Translations under genes and position numbers: made by a program
The notes under the pieces: generated by a model
Told to the model about the DNA's origin: nothing
Databases searched by the model: none
The model's input: only the letters and a program-made list of their open reading frames with translations
In this document: in pieces, positions 1-7,923 of the stretch
Layout of the letters: every line of letters begins with the position of its first letter
Position numbering within the stretch: position 1 is the stretch's first letter
Assembly: GCF_025965415.1 (NCBI RefSeq)
Contig: NZ_JAOPWY010000032.1
Span: forward strand, 1 to 64,000
Length of the DNA: 64,000 nucleotides
DNA from: Nocardioides sp.
Lineage (GTDB): Bacteria > Actinomycetota > Actinomycetes > Propionibacteriales > Nocardioidaceae
Reading direction: 5' to 3'

Positions 1-347
1 TGATCCGCGAACACGTCATCCTCAGAGACCGCACCTGCGTCTTCCCCTGGTGCGGCAGGCCGGCCAGGGGTTGCGACGTCGACCACGTCATCGCGCACGA
101 CCACACCGCCGCAGACGAGGCCCGACCTCAACCCGGCCCCACGAGCACCGCGAACCTCGCCGCGCTGTGCCGATTCCACCACCGGCTCAAGACCCACACC
201 GCCTGGCACTACCGGACGACCGAGCCAGGGGTCTTCGAGTGGACCAGCCCCCACGGCCACCGCTACCGACGCGACACCACCGGCACCACCGCGCTGGACC
301 CACCCGACCCGCCACCGCCCCAGATCCCACAGCCCCGCCGACCCTGA
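1..347 (+). CDS. HNH endonuclease of the 13E12/DUF222 family, C-terminal part
   Basis: This is the end of a gene that begins before the window. The open frame runs from base 3 to the TGA at 345-347. It encodes an HNH nuclease domain: the zinc-binding CGRPARGCDVDH segment, a conserved NLAALCRFHHRLKTH block and a proline-rich tail. In this family an N-terminal DUF222 domain precedes the HNH domain. The genes are multicopy in actinomycetes and their role is unclear. A second, broken copy lies at 12.6-13.2 kb on the opposite strand. Confidence 0.85.
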   Translation, partial: IREHVILRDRTCVFPWCGRPARGCDVDHVIAHDHTAADEARPQPGPTSTANLAALCRFHHRLKTHTAWHYRTTEPGVFEWTSPHGHRYRRDTTGTTALDPPDPPPPQIPQPRRP

Positions 348-404
348 CCCCGCCCCGCACCCCGCCGACCCAGCATCAGCGGGGCCGCAGGCGCGTCTGG
401 GCTG

Positions 405-761
405 TCAACCAATGACGGCGGCGTTGATCCGGTCGACCAGCGCCCGGCCGTCCTCGACCGACAGGTACAGCCGCGCGAACGGGGCAGCGTCGAGCTCGAT
501 GACCACCGTCTGGCCGCCCCGACGGACGTTCCAGTAGGTCCGCTGCCCGTCACGGAAGAAGGTGCCGACCCACTTCACGTTCGGTAGCGCCAGGCCCGGC
601 GCGCGCAGTCCCTTGCCGGCGTAGAAGGCTTCGGGGTCGTACGTCGCCCCGCGCACCTGCGCCAGCGGCACCTCGATACGCCGTCGCAGGCCCCACAGCT
701 TGTCGAGGCCTCGGGGCTCCACGACCAGCCGGTCGCCGGCAAGGGTCACGTCGTTACGCAT
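405..761 (-). CDS. hypothetical protein, PH-like fold possible
   Basis: This 118-residue protein starts at an ATG one base after the stop of the TetR gene, so it is probably the last gene of a three-gene minus-strand operon (MerR-PP2C, TetR, this gene). It has no signal peptide or membrane segment. A strand-rich sequence with a WVGTFFRDGQRTYWN stretch and a C-terminal helix resembles small bacterial PH-like proteins, but I do not recognise the family with certainty. No catalytic motif is visible. Function is unknown; the context suggests a regulatory or stress role. Confidence 0.7.
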   Translation of the reverse strand: MRNDVTLAGDRLVVEPRGLDKLWGLRRRIEVPLAQVRGATYDPEAFYAGKGLRAPGLALPNVKWVGTFFRDGQRTYWNVRRGGQTVVIELDAAPFARLYLSVEDGRALVDRINAAVIG

Positions 762-762
762 C

Positions 763-1173
763 TCAGTCGTCCTTCGTCTCGTCCAACAGGGCGCGGGTCA
801 GCAGGCGTCGGCCCAGGTCGGTCGCGGTGACGCCGCGCCGACCCAGGTGCTCGCCGAGCAGGCCCCGGACCTCCTCGTCGCGCGGGGCCAGCTCGAGCAG
901 CGCGACCAGCACCAGGTCGGTGGTGTCCTCGCTCTCGGGGTGCTCGGAGAGCTGCCAGCGCAGGCAGCTGACGAACAGCCCCCGCTTGCTGCCGAACGCC
1001 TGGTAGAGGCTTCCGCGGTGGAGGCCGGTTGCGCCCACCAGCTCCTCGACCGACGTGCCCTCGTAGCCCGCTCGCAGGAAGGTCGCCGCCGAGCGGTCGA
1101 GCACGTCGCCCTCGTCGTACCCTCGCTGCCGTCCCACGCCGTCAGCGTAGTTGATAACCGACCGTTCGTTCAA
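763..1173 (-). CDS. TetR family transcriptional regulator
   Basis: The N-terminal helix-turn-helix (about residues 22-66) contains the typical TetR pattern AATFLRAGYEGTSVEELV followed by GLHRGSLYQAFGSKRGLF. The rest, about 70 residues, is a short ligand-binding part. The listed start is a TTG that overlaps the upstream stop (TTGA), which suggests translational coupling. A GTG at 1137 is an in-frame alternative and would still leave the whole HTH. Bases 1155-1166 contain an imperfect dyad (AACNGNCNGTT) that could be its operator. The effector is unknown. Confidence 0.85.
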   Translation of the reverse strand: MNERSVINYADGVGRQRGYDEGDVLDRSAATFLRAGYEGTSVEELVGATGLHRGSLYQAFGSKRGLFVSCLRWQLSEHPESEDTTDLVLVALLELAPRDEEVRGLLGEHLGRRGVTATDLGRRLLTRALLDETKDD

Positions 1174-2204
1174 GTTATGAAGCCCAGGTCGACCACCACG
1201 ACCGTGTGGTTGTCGGGCTCACCTGCCTCGCCCACCGCGACGGCGACGGCGTCGGCGACCGCTTGCGGTGCAGCGGCCATGGTGAGCAGCGGAGCGAGGT
1301 CGTCGACGAACGAGTGCACACCGTCCGTCGTCAGCACGAGCCGATCATCCCGGCGCAGGTCGACGACCGACTCGTCGGCCACCACCCCCGGCGTCAGGGC
1401 ACGGTTGAGCAGGTTGCGGTGCGGGTGGGACCGGGCCTCGTCGACAGTCAGCTGGCCCGCCTCGAGCAGGCCCGCGACGACGGTGTGGTCGTGGGTGACC
1501 TGCTGGAGCTCGCCGTCGCGCACCAGCCAGACCCGTGCGTCGCCGATGTGGGTGATCCGCGCGGTCGCGCCGTCGAGCGCTACGGCGGTGAGGGTGGTGC
1601 CGGACGACGGCTGGTCCGGCAGGGCCGCGCCGACCCCCTGCGCGATCTCGGAGACGGCACCGGTCAGCCCCCCGACCGCGAAGGCCGCGAGCGCCGCCGG
1701 TGCGATGTCGTCCCGGTCACCGAAGCCGTCGGCGACGGCGAACAGCTCGGGCGTGGCGATGAAGGCGTCCTGCTGCAGGTCGCGGCGCCCCTGGCGGTGG
1801 CTGGCGCCGTACGCGGCGTGGAGGGTGTGGGTGGATGTGGTCATGGTGCGTGCCTCGTTCCTCAACTGGTGGACGAGGGTGGTGACGATGTGGCGGCGCG
1901 TGGCCGTGTCGGCCTCGACCTGGGCCCAGTAGGCCTCGACCTCGCGCGCCGCCGCAGCAGGCCGGAGGTCGACGAGCCGCTGGATCCGCGCGAGCGGCAT
2001 CCCCAGCAGGCGCAGTGTGGCCACCAGCCGGGCGCCTTCCAGCTGGGACGGTGCATACCGCCGGTAGCCGGAGTGCGGGTCGACCTCCGCAGGAGGCAGC
2101 AGGCCCAGGTCGTCGTACAACCGCAACGCCTTCGCCGTCAGGCCCGCCGCGCGGGCGAAGTCGCCGATGGTGAGAAGCGTCTGCGGCTCGGTCATCGTCT
2201 CCAT
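1170..2204 (-). CDS. MerR family regulator fused to a PP2C-type protein phosphatase
   Basis: This 344-residue protein has two domains. Residues about 10-80 form a MerR winged HTH (TIGDFARAAGLTAKALRLYDDLGLL, then SGYRRYAPSQL), followed by a short dimerisation helix. Residues about 125-340 form a PP2C-like phosphatase with metal-binding acidic motifs: QQDAFIATPELFAVADGFG, HIGDARVWLV, LTTDGVH and GEPDNHTVVVV. The usual RSNNED-type first motif appears as RRDLQQDAF. Fusing a DNA-binding domain to a phosphatase suggests a regulator that senses or reverses protein phosphorylation; this is inference. It overlaps the TetR gene by four bases and heads the operon. Confidence 0.85.
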   Translation of the reverse strand: METMTEPQTLLTIGDFARAAGLTAKALRLYDDLGLLPPAEVDPHSGYRRYAPSQLEGARLVATLRLLGMPLARIQRLVDLRPAAAAREVEAYWAQVEADTATRRHIVTTLVHQLRNEARTMTTSTHTLHAAYGASHRQGRRDLQQDAFIATPELFAVADGFGDRDDIAPAALAAFAVGGLTGAVSEIAQGVGAALPDQPSSGTTLTAVALDGATARITHIGDARVWLVRDGELQQVTHDHTVVAGLLEAGQLTVDEARSHPHRNLLNRALTPGVVADESVVDLRRDDRLVLTTDGVHSFVDDLAPLLTMAAAPQAVADAVAVAVGEAGEPDNHTVVVVDLGFIT

Positions 2205-2385
2205 CCTCCCCGGTGGACCTCACCGGTCCGACGACCGTGGTGCCTGCCGCTGGGGCAAGGTCAAGCCCGCCGGTGACGGCCGGGCCAACAGCAGCCGAGA
2301 CCTCGGCCAACCCCCCGGGCTCTCCTTCCCCAGCCGCGCGCCACCGTCGTAGGTTGGCTCGACCCCCTCTCGGAAGGTTCCAGCC

Positions 2386-3699
2386 ATGCGCTCTCGATCC
2401 CTACGCCGTCGCCTCGCCCCCGCCGTGGCCGTCCTCGCCGCGGCGGCGCTGACCACCCCGGCGCTCACCTCCCCGGCGACGGCGGGAGGCGGCCCGGGCC
2501 ACGACTACGGGCACGGACACGGACATGGGCACGGACACGGGCACGGACACGGCCACGGCACGTCCGGCGAGGTCCGCTTCGCGACCTTCAACGCCTCGCT
2601 CAACCGCAACAACGCCGGCGACCTGGTGCGCGACCTCTCCACGCCGGACAACGCCCAGGCGGCGGCCGTTGCGGAGACCATCCAGCGCACCGACCCCGAC
2701 GTGCTGCTGATCAACGAGTTCGACTACGTCGAGGGCGGCCGGGCGGCCGAGCTGTTCCGTGACAACTACCTCGAGGTGCCCCACAACGGCGCCGCCCCGG
2801 TCGACTACCCCTACTACTACGTCGCGCCCGTCAACACCGGCGTGCCCAGTGGGCTCGACCTCGACAACAGCGGCACCGTCGGTGGAGGCAACGACGCCTA
2901 CGGCTTCGGGCTCTTCCCCGGCCAGTACGGCATGGCGGTCTACTCCAAGTATCCGATCGCCGCCGACGACGTGCGCACCTTCCAGCACTTCCTCTGGAAG
3001 GACATGCCGGGCGCACTGCTGCCCGACGACCCGGCGACCGCAGCACCCGCGGACTGGTACTCCCCCGCCGAGCTGGACGCCGTACGGCTGTCGTCCAAGT
3101 CGCACTGGGACGTGCCGATCCGCATCGACCGCCGCACCGTGCACTTCCTGGTCTCGCACCCGACGCCGCCGGTCTTCGACGGTCCGGAGGACCGCAACGG
3201 CACCCGCAACCACGACGAGATCCGGCTGTGGGCCGACTACGTCCGCGACCGCGCCGACTACCTCTACGACGACGAGGGCACGTACGGCGGCCTGGAGCGC
3301 GGCAGCCGGTTCGTGATCGCCGGTGACCAGAACTCCGACCCGCTCGACGGCGACTCGCTGCCGGGCTCGGCCCAGCAGCTCCTGGACAACCCGGCGATCA
3401 ACGCCACCGTCCGACCCCGCAGCGACGGCGCCGTCGAGGCGGCGCGGCGCGACGGTGGGATCAACCTGGAGCACCGGAGCGACCCGGCCTTCGACACCGC
3501 CGACTTCTCCGAGCCGCCGGGCAACATCCGCGCCGACTACGTCCTGCCGGACCGCTCGACGAAGATCCGCGACGCCGGCGTCTTCTGGCCGGAGTCGACC
3601 GACCCGCTGTTCCGCCTGGTCGGCACCTTCCCGTTCCCGGCGAGCGACCACCGCCTGGTCTGGATCGACGCGCGCGTCACGGGAGCGCACGGGCACTGA
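2386..3699 (+). CDS. secreted endonuclease/exonuclease/phosphatase family protein with His-Gly tract
   Basis: This 437-residue protein begins with a signal peptide (arginine-rich start, then alanine-rich core to about residue 33). A low-complexity His-Gly tract follows (about residues 38-58). The EEP fold follows, with the motifs FATFNASLNRN, LLINEFDYV (metal-binding Glu), FVIAGDQNSDP and a terminal ASDHRLVWID. EEP proteins hydrolyse phosphodiester bonds in nucleic acids, lipids or nucleotides; the substrate here is not predictable. The His tract at the mature N terminus may bind metal. The stop codon directly abuts that of the convergent hspR-like gene. Confidence 0.85.
   Translation: MRSRSLRRRLAPAVAVLAAAALTTPALTSPATAGGGPGHDYGHGHGHGHGHGHGHGHGTSGEVRFATFNASLNRNNAGDLVRDLSTPDNAQAAAVAETIQRTDPDVLLINEFDYVEGGRAAELFRDNYLEVPHNGAAPVDYPYYYVAPVNTGVPSGLDLDNSGTVGGGNDAYGFGLFPGQYGMAVYSKYPIAADDVRTFQHFLWKDMPGALLPDDPATAAPADWYSPAELDAVRLSSKSHWDVPIRIDRRTVHFLVSHPTPPVFDGPEDRNGTRNHDEIRLWADYVRDRADYLYDDEGTYGGLERGSRFVIAGDQNSDPLDGDSLPGSAQQLLDNPAINATVRPRSDGAVEAARRDGGINLEHRSDPAFDTADFSEPPGNIRADYVLPDRSTKIRDAGVFWPESTDPLFRLVGTFPFPASDHRLVWIDARVTGAHGH
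2509..2559 (+). repeat. in-gene hexanucleotide repeat encoding (His-Gly)n
   Basis: About eight copies of a GGNCAC hexamer, mostly GGACAC and GGGCAC, lie in tandem and in frame. They encode the His-Gly tract of the secreted EEP protein. Such a tract can change length by slippage without breaking the frame. Confidence 0.85.
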
Positions 3700-4008
3700 T
3701 CACGTCCGTGCGGGTGCGACGTCCTCGTGGGCCGGACCGGCCCGCGCCAGCCGGGCGCGGAGCCGGTCCACCTCGTCCTCGAGGTCGAGCACGCGGGCGA
3801 TCCCGGCGAGGTTGAGCCCCTCGGCCAGCAGGTCGCGGATGCGCAGGAGGCGGGCGACGTCGTCGGCGCTGTAGAGGCGCGTGCCACCCGCCGTACGGTC
3901 GGGCTGCAGCAGGCCGCGACGCTCGTAGACACGCAGGTTCTGGATCTCCATGGAGACCATCGCGGCGGCCACCGATATCGCGAACACCCCGCGGCTGCTG
4001 CCCGTCAT
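3700..4008 (-). CDS. hspR: HspR-like MerR family heat-shock regulator
   Basis: This 102-residue protein matches HspR in pattern: FAISVAAAMVSMEIQNLRVYE, then RRGLLQPDRTAGGTRLYS and NLAGIARVLDLEDEVDRL. HspR represses chaperone operons. The gene is divergent from hsp20, so control of hsp20 is the obvious role. A good ribosome-binding site (AGGAG) precedes the ATG. I do not see a canonical HAIR operator (CTTGAGT-N7-ACTCAAG) in the intergenic region, so the binding site may be diverged. Other MerR regulators cannot be excluded. Confidence 0.8.
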   Translation of the reverse strand: MTGSSRGVFAISVAAAMVSMEIQNLRVYERRGLLQPDRTAGGTRLYSADDVARLLRIRDLLAEGLNLAGIARVLDLEDEVDRLRARLARAGPAHEDVAPART

Positions 4009-4049
4009 CGTGGCTCCTCTCGGCTCCGCACATTTCTTGGTCGAAGGGC

Positions 4050-4078
4050 TTGATCCTTGCTGATTGTTTGACTATAAG
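4050..4078 (+). promoter_or_regulatory. predicted promoter of hsp20
   Basis: A -35-like TTGATC (4050-4055) and a -10-like TATAAG (4073-4078) are separated by exactly 17 bases, upstream of hsp20 in an unusually AT-rich patch for this genome. Predicted by eye only. Confidence 0.55.
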
Positions 4079-4103
4079 AAACCTGTAACGACAAGTACAG
4101 GTC

Positions 4104-4120
4104 GTGGACCACTGGTCCAC
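4104..4120 (+). promoter_or_regulatory. perfect palindrome in the hsp20 leader
   Basis: GTGGACCA and TGGTCCAC form a perfect 8-bp inverted repeat around one central C. It lies downstream of the predicted -10 and 10 bases before the AGGAGGAG ribosome-binding site. It could be a protein operator or an RNA hairpin that affects translation. Confidence 0.5.
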
Positions 4121-4142
4121 CGGTGAGAATCAGGAGGAGCCG

Positions 4143-4583
4143 ATGTTGCTTCGCACCACTGACCCGTTCCGTGATCTCGATCGCCTGACCCAGCAGCTGC
4201 TCGGCACCACCAACCGTCCCGCGGTGATGCCGATGGACGCATGGCGCCAGGGCGACCGGTTCGTCATCGAGTTCGACCTGCCCGGTGTGGCACCGGACAG
4301 CATCGACCTCGACGTCGAGCGCAACGTGCTGACCGTGCGCGCCGAGCGCGTGGCGCAGAACGGCGACTGGGAGGCGCTGGCCGCCGAACGACCCAAGGGC
4401 GCCTTCAGCCGTCAGCTCGTCCTCGGTGACAACCTCGACCTCGACCGCATCGAGGCGGCGTACGTCGACGGTGTCCTGCGGCTGGTCGTCCCGGTCGCCG
4501 AGAAGGCGAAGCCGCGCAAGATCCAGATCGCACAGTCCGGCGGATCGGACAGGTCCGGCGAACCCGCTCAGCTGAGCAGCTGA
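4143..4583 (+). CDS. Hsp20/alpha-crystallin family small heat-shock protein
   Basis: This 146-residue protein has the alpha-crystallin domain from about residue 35 to 130: [38 protein letters not shown] and the end motif [12 protein letters not shown]. Small heat-shock proteins hold unfolding proteins in solution until DnaK refolds them. The ATG at 4143 is chosen because AGGAGGAG lies four bases before it; an upstream GTG at 4104 would run through the palindrome. The gene is divergent from hspR. Confidence 0.93.
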   Translation: MLLRTTDPFRDLDRLTQQLLGTTNRPAVMPMDAWRQGDRFVIEFDLPGVAPDSIDLDVERNVLTVRAERVAQNGDWEALAAERPKGAFSRQLVLGDNLDLDRIEAAYVDGVLRLVVPVAEKAKPRKIQIAQSGGSDRSGEPAQLSS

Positions 4584-4588
4584 GTCCC

Positions 4589-4631
4589 GGGGCGGGGGCA
4601 GACCCTTGCGCAGCGTGTGTGCCCCCGCCCC
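4589..4631 (+). terminator. strong hairpin after hsp20
   Basis: A perfect 12-bp stem (4589-4600 with 4620-4631, G-rich then C-rich) with a 19-base loop starts five bases after the hsp20 stop. It has no U tract, as is common for terminators in high-GC actinomycetes. Confidence 0.6.
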
Positions 4632-4676
4632 CTCCACCCCGGCGTCCTGACGGTCGGCCCGTGATCTGATCTCCGC

Positions 4677-5498
4677 ATGGGCACCGACCTGCGCACCCGA
4701 GGACCGGTGCACGCCCGTCGACGGCTTCGCGTGACGCGACCGCTCGCGACCACGAGCGCGGTCGCCTTCGTCTCGGTGGCGCTGCTGGCGGTGGCTGTCG
4801 GCGAGGGCTGGCTCGGCCCGGATGTCGGTCGCGGTGCCAACTTCTGCGAGGCACCGCACGACGGCTGGATCCGCCAGCCCGCCAACACGCTCTCCAACGC
4901 GGGATTCGTCATCGCCGGGCTGCTGGTCGCCCTTCGCGCCGGTCGGGACCGGCGGCCGGACGCGGTGATGTCGACCGGGGTGGCGACCTTCTACGCCTGC
5001 GTCGTCGTGCTCCTCGGCCCCGCGTCCGCGGCGATGCACGCCACCCAGACCGAGTGGGGCGGCCACCTCGACATGCTGAGCATGTACCTCATCGCCGGGT
5101 TCGCCGCGGCGTGGGCATGGGTCCGCTGGACGCGCCGAGGCACGCTCGCCCTCGTGACGGCGTACGTCGTGTGCGTGGCGGCCTGCGAGGTCGTCGGCCT
5201 CTGGCCGGACCCCGTGCCGGTGGTCCACTACGCCGGCAACCTGGCGTTCGGGCTGCTCCTGGTGGTGGCGGTCGTGCTCGAGACCCAGCGGTGGCGCCGC
5301 GGCGAGACGGTGATCGCCTTCCGCCAGGGCGTCCTCGCTCTGGTCGCGATGCTCGTCGCGTTCACCATCTGGCTGCTCAGCAACGCCGGCTGGTGCGACC
5401 CGACGTCACTCCTGCAGGGCCACGCCGCCTGGCACCTGCTGTGCGCCGTGGCGGCCTACTGGCTCTTCCGGATGTATGCGTCGGAACGTCAGGCGTAG
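4677..5498 (+). CDS. ceramidase-like integral membrane hydrolase (CREST superfamily)
   Basis: This 273-residue protein has about seven membrane segments. It carries the metal-binding pattern of alkaline ceramidases: a Ser/His pair in GPASAAMHATQTE, an HLDMLSMY motif, and a terminal HAAWHLL. Zinc-dependent CREST enzymes hydrolyse amide bonds of membrane lipids or act as receptors. Bacterial members are uncharacterised, so the lipid substrate is unknown. The 3' end overlaps the convergent ctlX gene by ten bases. Confidence 0.75.
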   Translation: MGTDLRTRGPVHARRRLRVTRPLATTSAVAFVSVALLAVAVGEGWLGPDVGRGANFCEAPHDGWIRQPANTLSNAGFVIAGLLVALRAGRDRRPDAVMSTGVATFYACVVVLLGPASAAMHATQTEWGGHLDMLSMYLIAGFAAAWAWVRWTRRGTLALVTAYVVCVAACEVVGLWPDPVPVVHYAGNLAFGLLLVVAVVLETQRWRRGETVIAFRQGVLALVAMLVAFTIWLLSNAGWCDPTSLLQGHAAWHLLCAVAAYWLFRMYASERQA

Positions 5499-6520
5499 TC
5501 CTTCGCCACGTAGCGGCCGTCGGGGGTGACCGGGTTGTCCTCGTTGATCGCCACGACGTTCTCCCCGGGCTCCGGCAGCTCCACGGGCCGGCGGTCGAGG
5601 TGGACGCCGGCGATCATGCAGCGCACCGACCCGCCGGCCAGCTCGATGGTCGGGATGTCGACGGCGAGGATCTCGCACGACTCCTCGATCGCGGCGACCT
5701 GCTCGGGGCGCAGCGAGCGCTTCGCCCGGGCCGACATGGTCATGACGTAGCGGCGCTTGCCCTCCGGCGTACGCCCGCACATCTCGACGGCGTTGCCGGC
5801 GAACTCGCGGATCTGCTCCTCGGTCAGCTCGATGATCGTCCGCCCGGTGACGGCGAGGCGCTCGCGCACCTGCTCGCGCCGGACCTTGTCGGGGATCATC
5901 TCGAGCGCGATCATCGCGACGTGCGTGCCGACGCAGGCGATGACGTTGGTGTGGTAGACCGGCACGCCGTCGGAGTCGACCGCGTCGAAGGCCATCGGCT
6001 CGTAGGTGAAGTCGGTGCAGAAGCGCTCCAGCACGGCCACGTCGGCGCGGTGGCTGCGGGCGGTGTAGGCCACACGGGAGATGTGGTCGAGCACCATCGC
6101 ACCGGTGCCCTCGAGGAAGATGCCGTCCGGCTCCAGGCCGGAGTAGTCCACGATCGCCTGCACGCGGTACTCGGACTTGAGCATCTCCAGCACGTCGGTG
6201 CGCCGCTCGTGGCGGCGGTTGGAGGCATACATCGGATAGACCGCGACGGCACCGCCGGCGTGGGTCGAGAGCCAGTTGTTGGGGAAGACGCTGTCGGGGC
6301 GCGTGTGGTCGTCGTCGTCGAAGACGTGCACGCGCACGCCGGCCTCCCGCAGGGCCGCGGCGAGGGCGTCCATCTCGGCCAGCGCGTGCGCCGACGTCGC
6401 CTCGTCGGACTGCCCGGCCGGGGCGTCGGACTGGAAGGCGTTGTCCGCGGCAGTCGCCGGGTTGGGGACGAAGCTGGTCGCGCGGATCAGGATGACAGCA
6501 GAAGGGGCCTGGGCACTCAC
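5489..6520 (-). CDS. ctlX: citrulline utilization hydrolase CtlX (amidinotransferase fold)
   Basis: This 343-residue protein is of the arginine deiminase/amidinotransferase superfamily. Visible motifs are VFPNNWLSTH near residue 80, GIFLEGTGAMVLD, YHTNVIACVGTH (catalytic His region) and GGSVRCMIAGVH with the catalytic Cys near the C terminus. Family members are annotated as CtlX, acting on citrulline or related guanidino compounds. A GTG start is preceded by GGAGG. It is monocistronic; the substrate is taken from family knowledge. Confidence 0.85.
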   Translation of the reverse strand: MSAQAPSAVILIRATSFVPNPATAADNAFQSDAPAGQSDEATSAHALAEMDALAAALREAGVRVHVFDDDDHTRPDSVFPNNWLSTHAGGAVAVYPMYASNRRHERRTDVLEMLKSEYRVQAIVDYSGLEPDGIFLEGTGAMVLDHISRVAYTARSHRADVAVLERFCTDFTYEPMAFDAVDSDGVPVYHTNVIACVGTHVAMIALEMIPDKVRREQVRERLAVTGRTIIELTEEQIREFAGNAVEMCGRTPEGKRRYVMTMSARAKRSLRPEQVAAIEESCEILAVDIPTIELAGGSVRCMIAGVHLDRRPVELPEPGENVVAINEDNPVTPDGRYVAKDYA

Positions 6521-6568
6521 GGGAGGAGGTTAGGGCATGTCTCCCGATGCTTCGCCGTCGCGAGTCCG

Positions 6569-7669
6569 CTACGTGCCGGCTGGACCTTCCCCGACGGCCG
6601 CAGCCATCAGACCGGCCACCTCGGCCGGATCGTGGCTGACTGCGGAGTCGTAGCAGGTCAGCTCGGTCTCCACCCAGCCCGGCACCTCGGCGTCGCGCCA
6701 CAGGCCGGAGGGCACGATGCCACGCTCCTCGGTGAAGGCGACGACGCGCTCGTTGACCTCCTCGGCCGTGCCGGGCGCGTAGGCCAGGAAGGTGGCGATG
6801 TGCGGCACCTCGGGGAAGGTCCTGATCCCCTGCTCGTGGAGTGCGGCCGCGAGCTCGATCGCCCAGGCGCGGTAGTCGCCGAACTTCGTCGGGTGCTCAC
6901 GCAGCCCCATCAGGCCGCCGACCGCTGGGGTGGTCAGCGAGAAGGGCGTGCCGCCCATCCTCGCGCGCCAGGTGCGCAGCTCGCCGGCGAGGTCCTCGGG
7001 GCACACGACCAGCGCGCCGCTCGTCCCGCCGAGGCCCTTGTAGAGCGAGACGTACATCGAGTCGACGAGGTCGGCGGCCTCGGCCAGGCTCCGGTCCCAG
7101 TGGGGCACGGACTCCCAGATGCGAGCGCCGTCGGCATGCAGGGGTACGCCGCGCTCGCGCGCCGCCGCGGAGAGCTCGACGAGCTCGTCCCAGGTCGGCA
7201 GCAGGCAGCCCGCGTCGCGCAGTGGCAGCTCGACCATCGCGGCGCCGAGCCGGCCGCCGATCCTGGCGAGCGCCTCCGCGGTCGGGGTCTCCCGACCGGT
7301 GGTCAGCCACTCCAGCTCCAGGCCGAGCACGCGGCGGGGTCCGTCCTGCTCGTAGCGGACCAGGTGGGACATGTCGGGCAGCGCGACGCGTCGGGAGCCG
7401 GACCGGTCGCACCAGGCGCGGAGTACGGCCTGCTGCGCCATGATCCCGCTGGGGAACATCACGGCGGCGGGCTTGCCGAGCAGCTCGGCGACCTCGCCCT
7501 CGAGCTGGGCGACCGCGCCGCGCTCGCCGTAGCGGTCCCACTCGACCTCGTGCTCCTCGGCGAACGCCGCGAGGTCGCGGAACATCGCCGCCGGGGTCGA
7601 GGGCGCACGCCAGAAGATCGCCTCCGCCGTCGCCTGGGCAGCGCGGAACCGGTCGTGGATCTCGGTCAC
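6569..7669 (-). CDS. threonine aldolase-like PLP enzyme (beta-eliminating lyase family)
   Basis: This 366-residue fold-type I PLP enzyme has the features of low-specificity threonine aldolases: AVMFPSGIMAQQA (phosphate cradle), LHADGARIWES (Asp contacting the pyridine nitrogen) and SLYKGLGGTSGA with the Schiff-base Lys. The likely reaction is cleavage of L-threonine or allo-threonine to glycine and acetaldehyde. It starts at GTG, seven bases after the stop of the small upstream gene, and so is probably co-transcribed with it. Confidence 0.85.
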   Translation of the reverse strand: MTEIHDRFRAAQATAEAIFWRAPSTPAAMFRDLAAFAEEHEVEWDRYGERGAVAQLEGEVAELLGKPAAVMFPSGIMAQQAVLRAWCDRSGSRRVALPDMSHLVRYEQDGPRRVLGLELEWLTTGRETPTAEALARIGGRLGAAMVELPLRDAGCLLPTWDELVELSAAARERGVPLHADGARIWESVPHWDRSLAEAADLVDSMYVSLYKGLGGTSGALVVCPEDLAGELRTWRARMGGTPFSLTTPAVGGLMGLREHPTKFGDYRAWAIELAAALHEQGIRTFPEVPHIATFLAYAPGTAEEVNERVVAFTEERGIVPSGLWRDAEVPGWVETELTCYDSAVSHDPAEVAGLMAAAVGEGPAGT

Positions 7670-7676
7670 CAGGGCG

Positions 7677-7880
7677 TCAGGCCTGGCGCTTGAACCAGTA
7701 GATCGTCTCCGGACCGGGGATCACCTGCACCAGCTCCCAGCCGTTGACGCCGAGCGTGGAGAGGAGGTCCTCCCACGACTCGGTGCCTTCCACGAGCGCC
7801 TCGGGGTCGGCGTTGTAGCCGCCGACCTCCACGTCGCCCTGGTCGTTGACGGTGATCTCGAGGTGCGCCCATGAAGCCAT
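7677..7880 (-). CDS. small hypothetical protein (DUF4177-like)
   Basis: This 67-residue protein has the pattern GVNGWELVQVIPG then IYWFKRQA, as in small DUF4177-type proteins. It has no signal or membrane segment. It sits directly upstream of the threonine aldolase-like gene. Function is unknown. Confidence 0.75.
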   Translation of the reverse strand: MASWAHLEITVNDQGDVEVGGYNADPEALVEGTESWEDLLSTLGVNGWELVQVIPGPETIYWFKRQA

Positions 7881-7923
7881 GCCGCGATCCTGCCACGCCG
7901 CCGGGAGGGCCGGTCAACCGCCG

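Noticed and set aside
2509-2559. Repeated GGACAC units as a CRISPR-like array
   Set aside because: Units are six bases without spacers, in frame in a coding region, and encode His-Gly.
4009-4142. Canonical HAIR operator for HspR
   Set aside because: Only partial similarity (CTTGATC) with no ACTCAAG half-site at the right distance.
5054-7693. Very long plus-strand open frame opposite ctlX and the aldolase-like gene
   Set aside because: Arg/Gly/His-rich shadow of real minus-strand genes in a high-GC genome; no motif and no ribosome-binding site.
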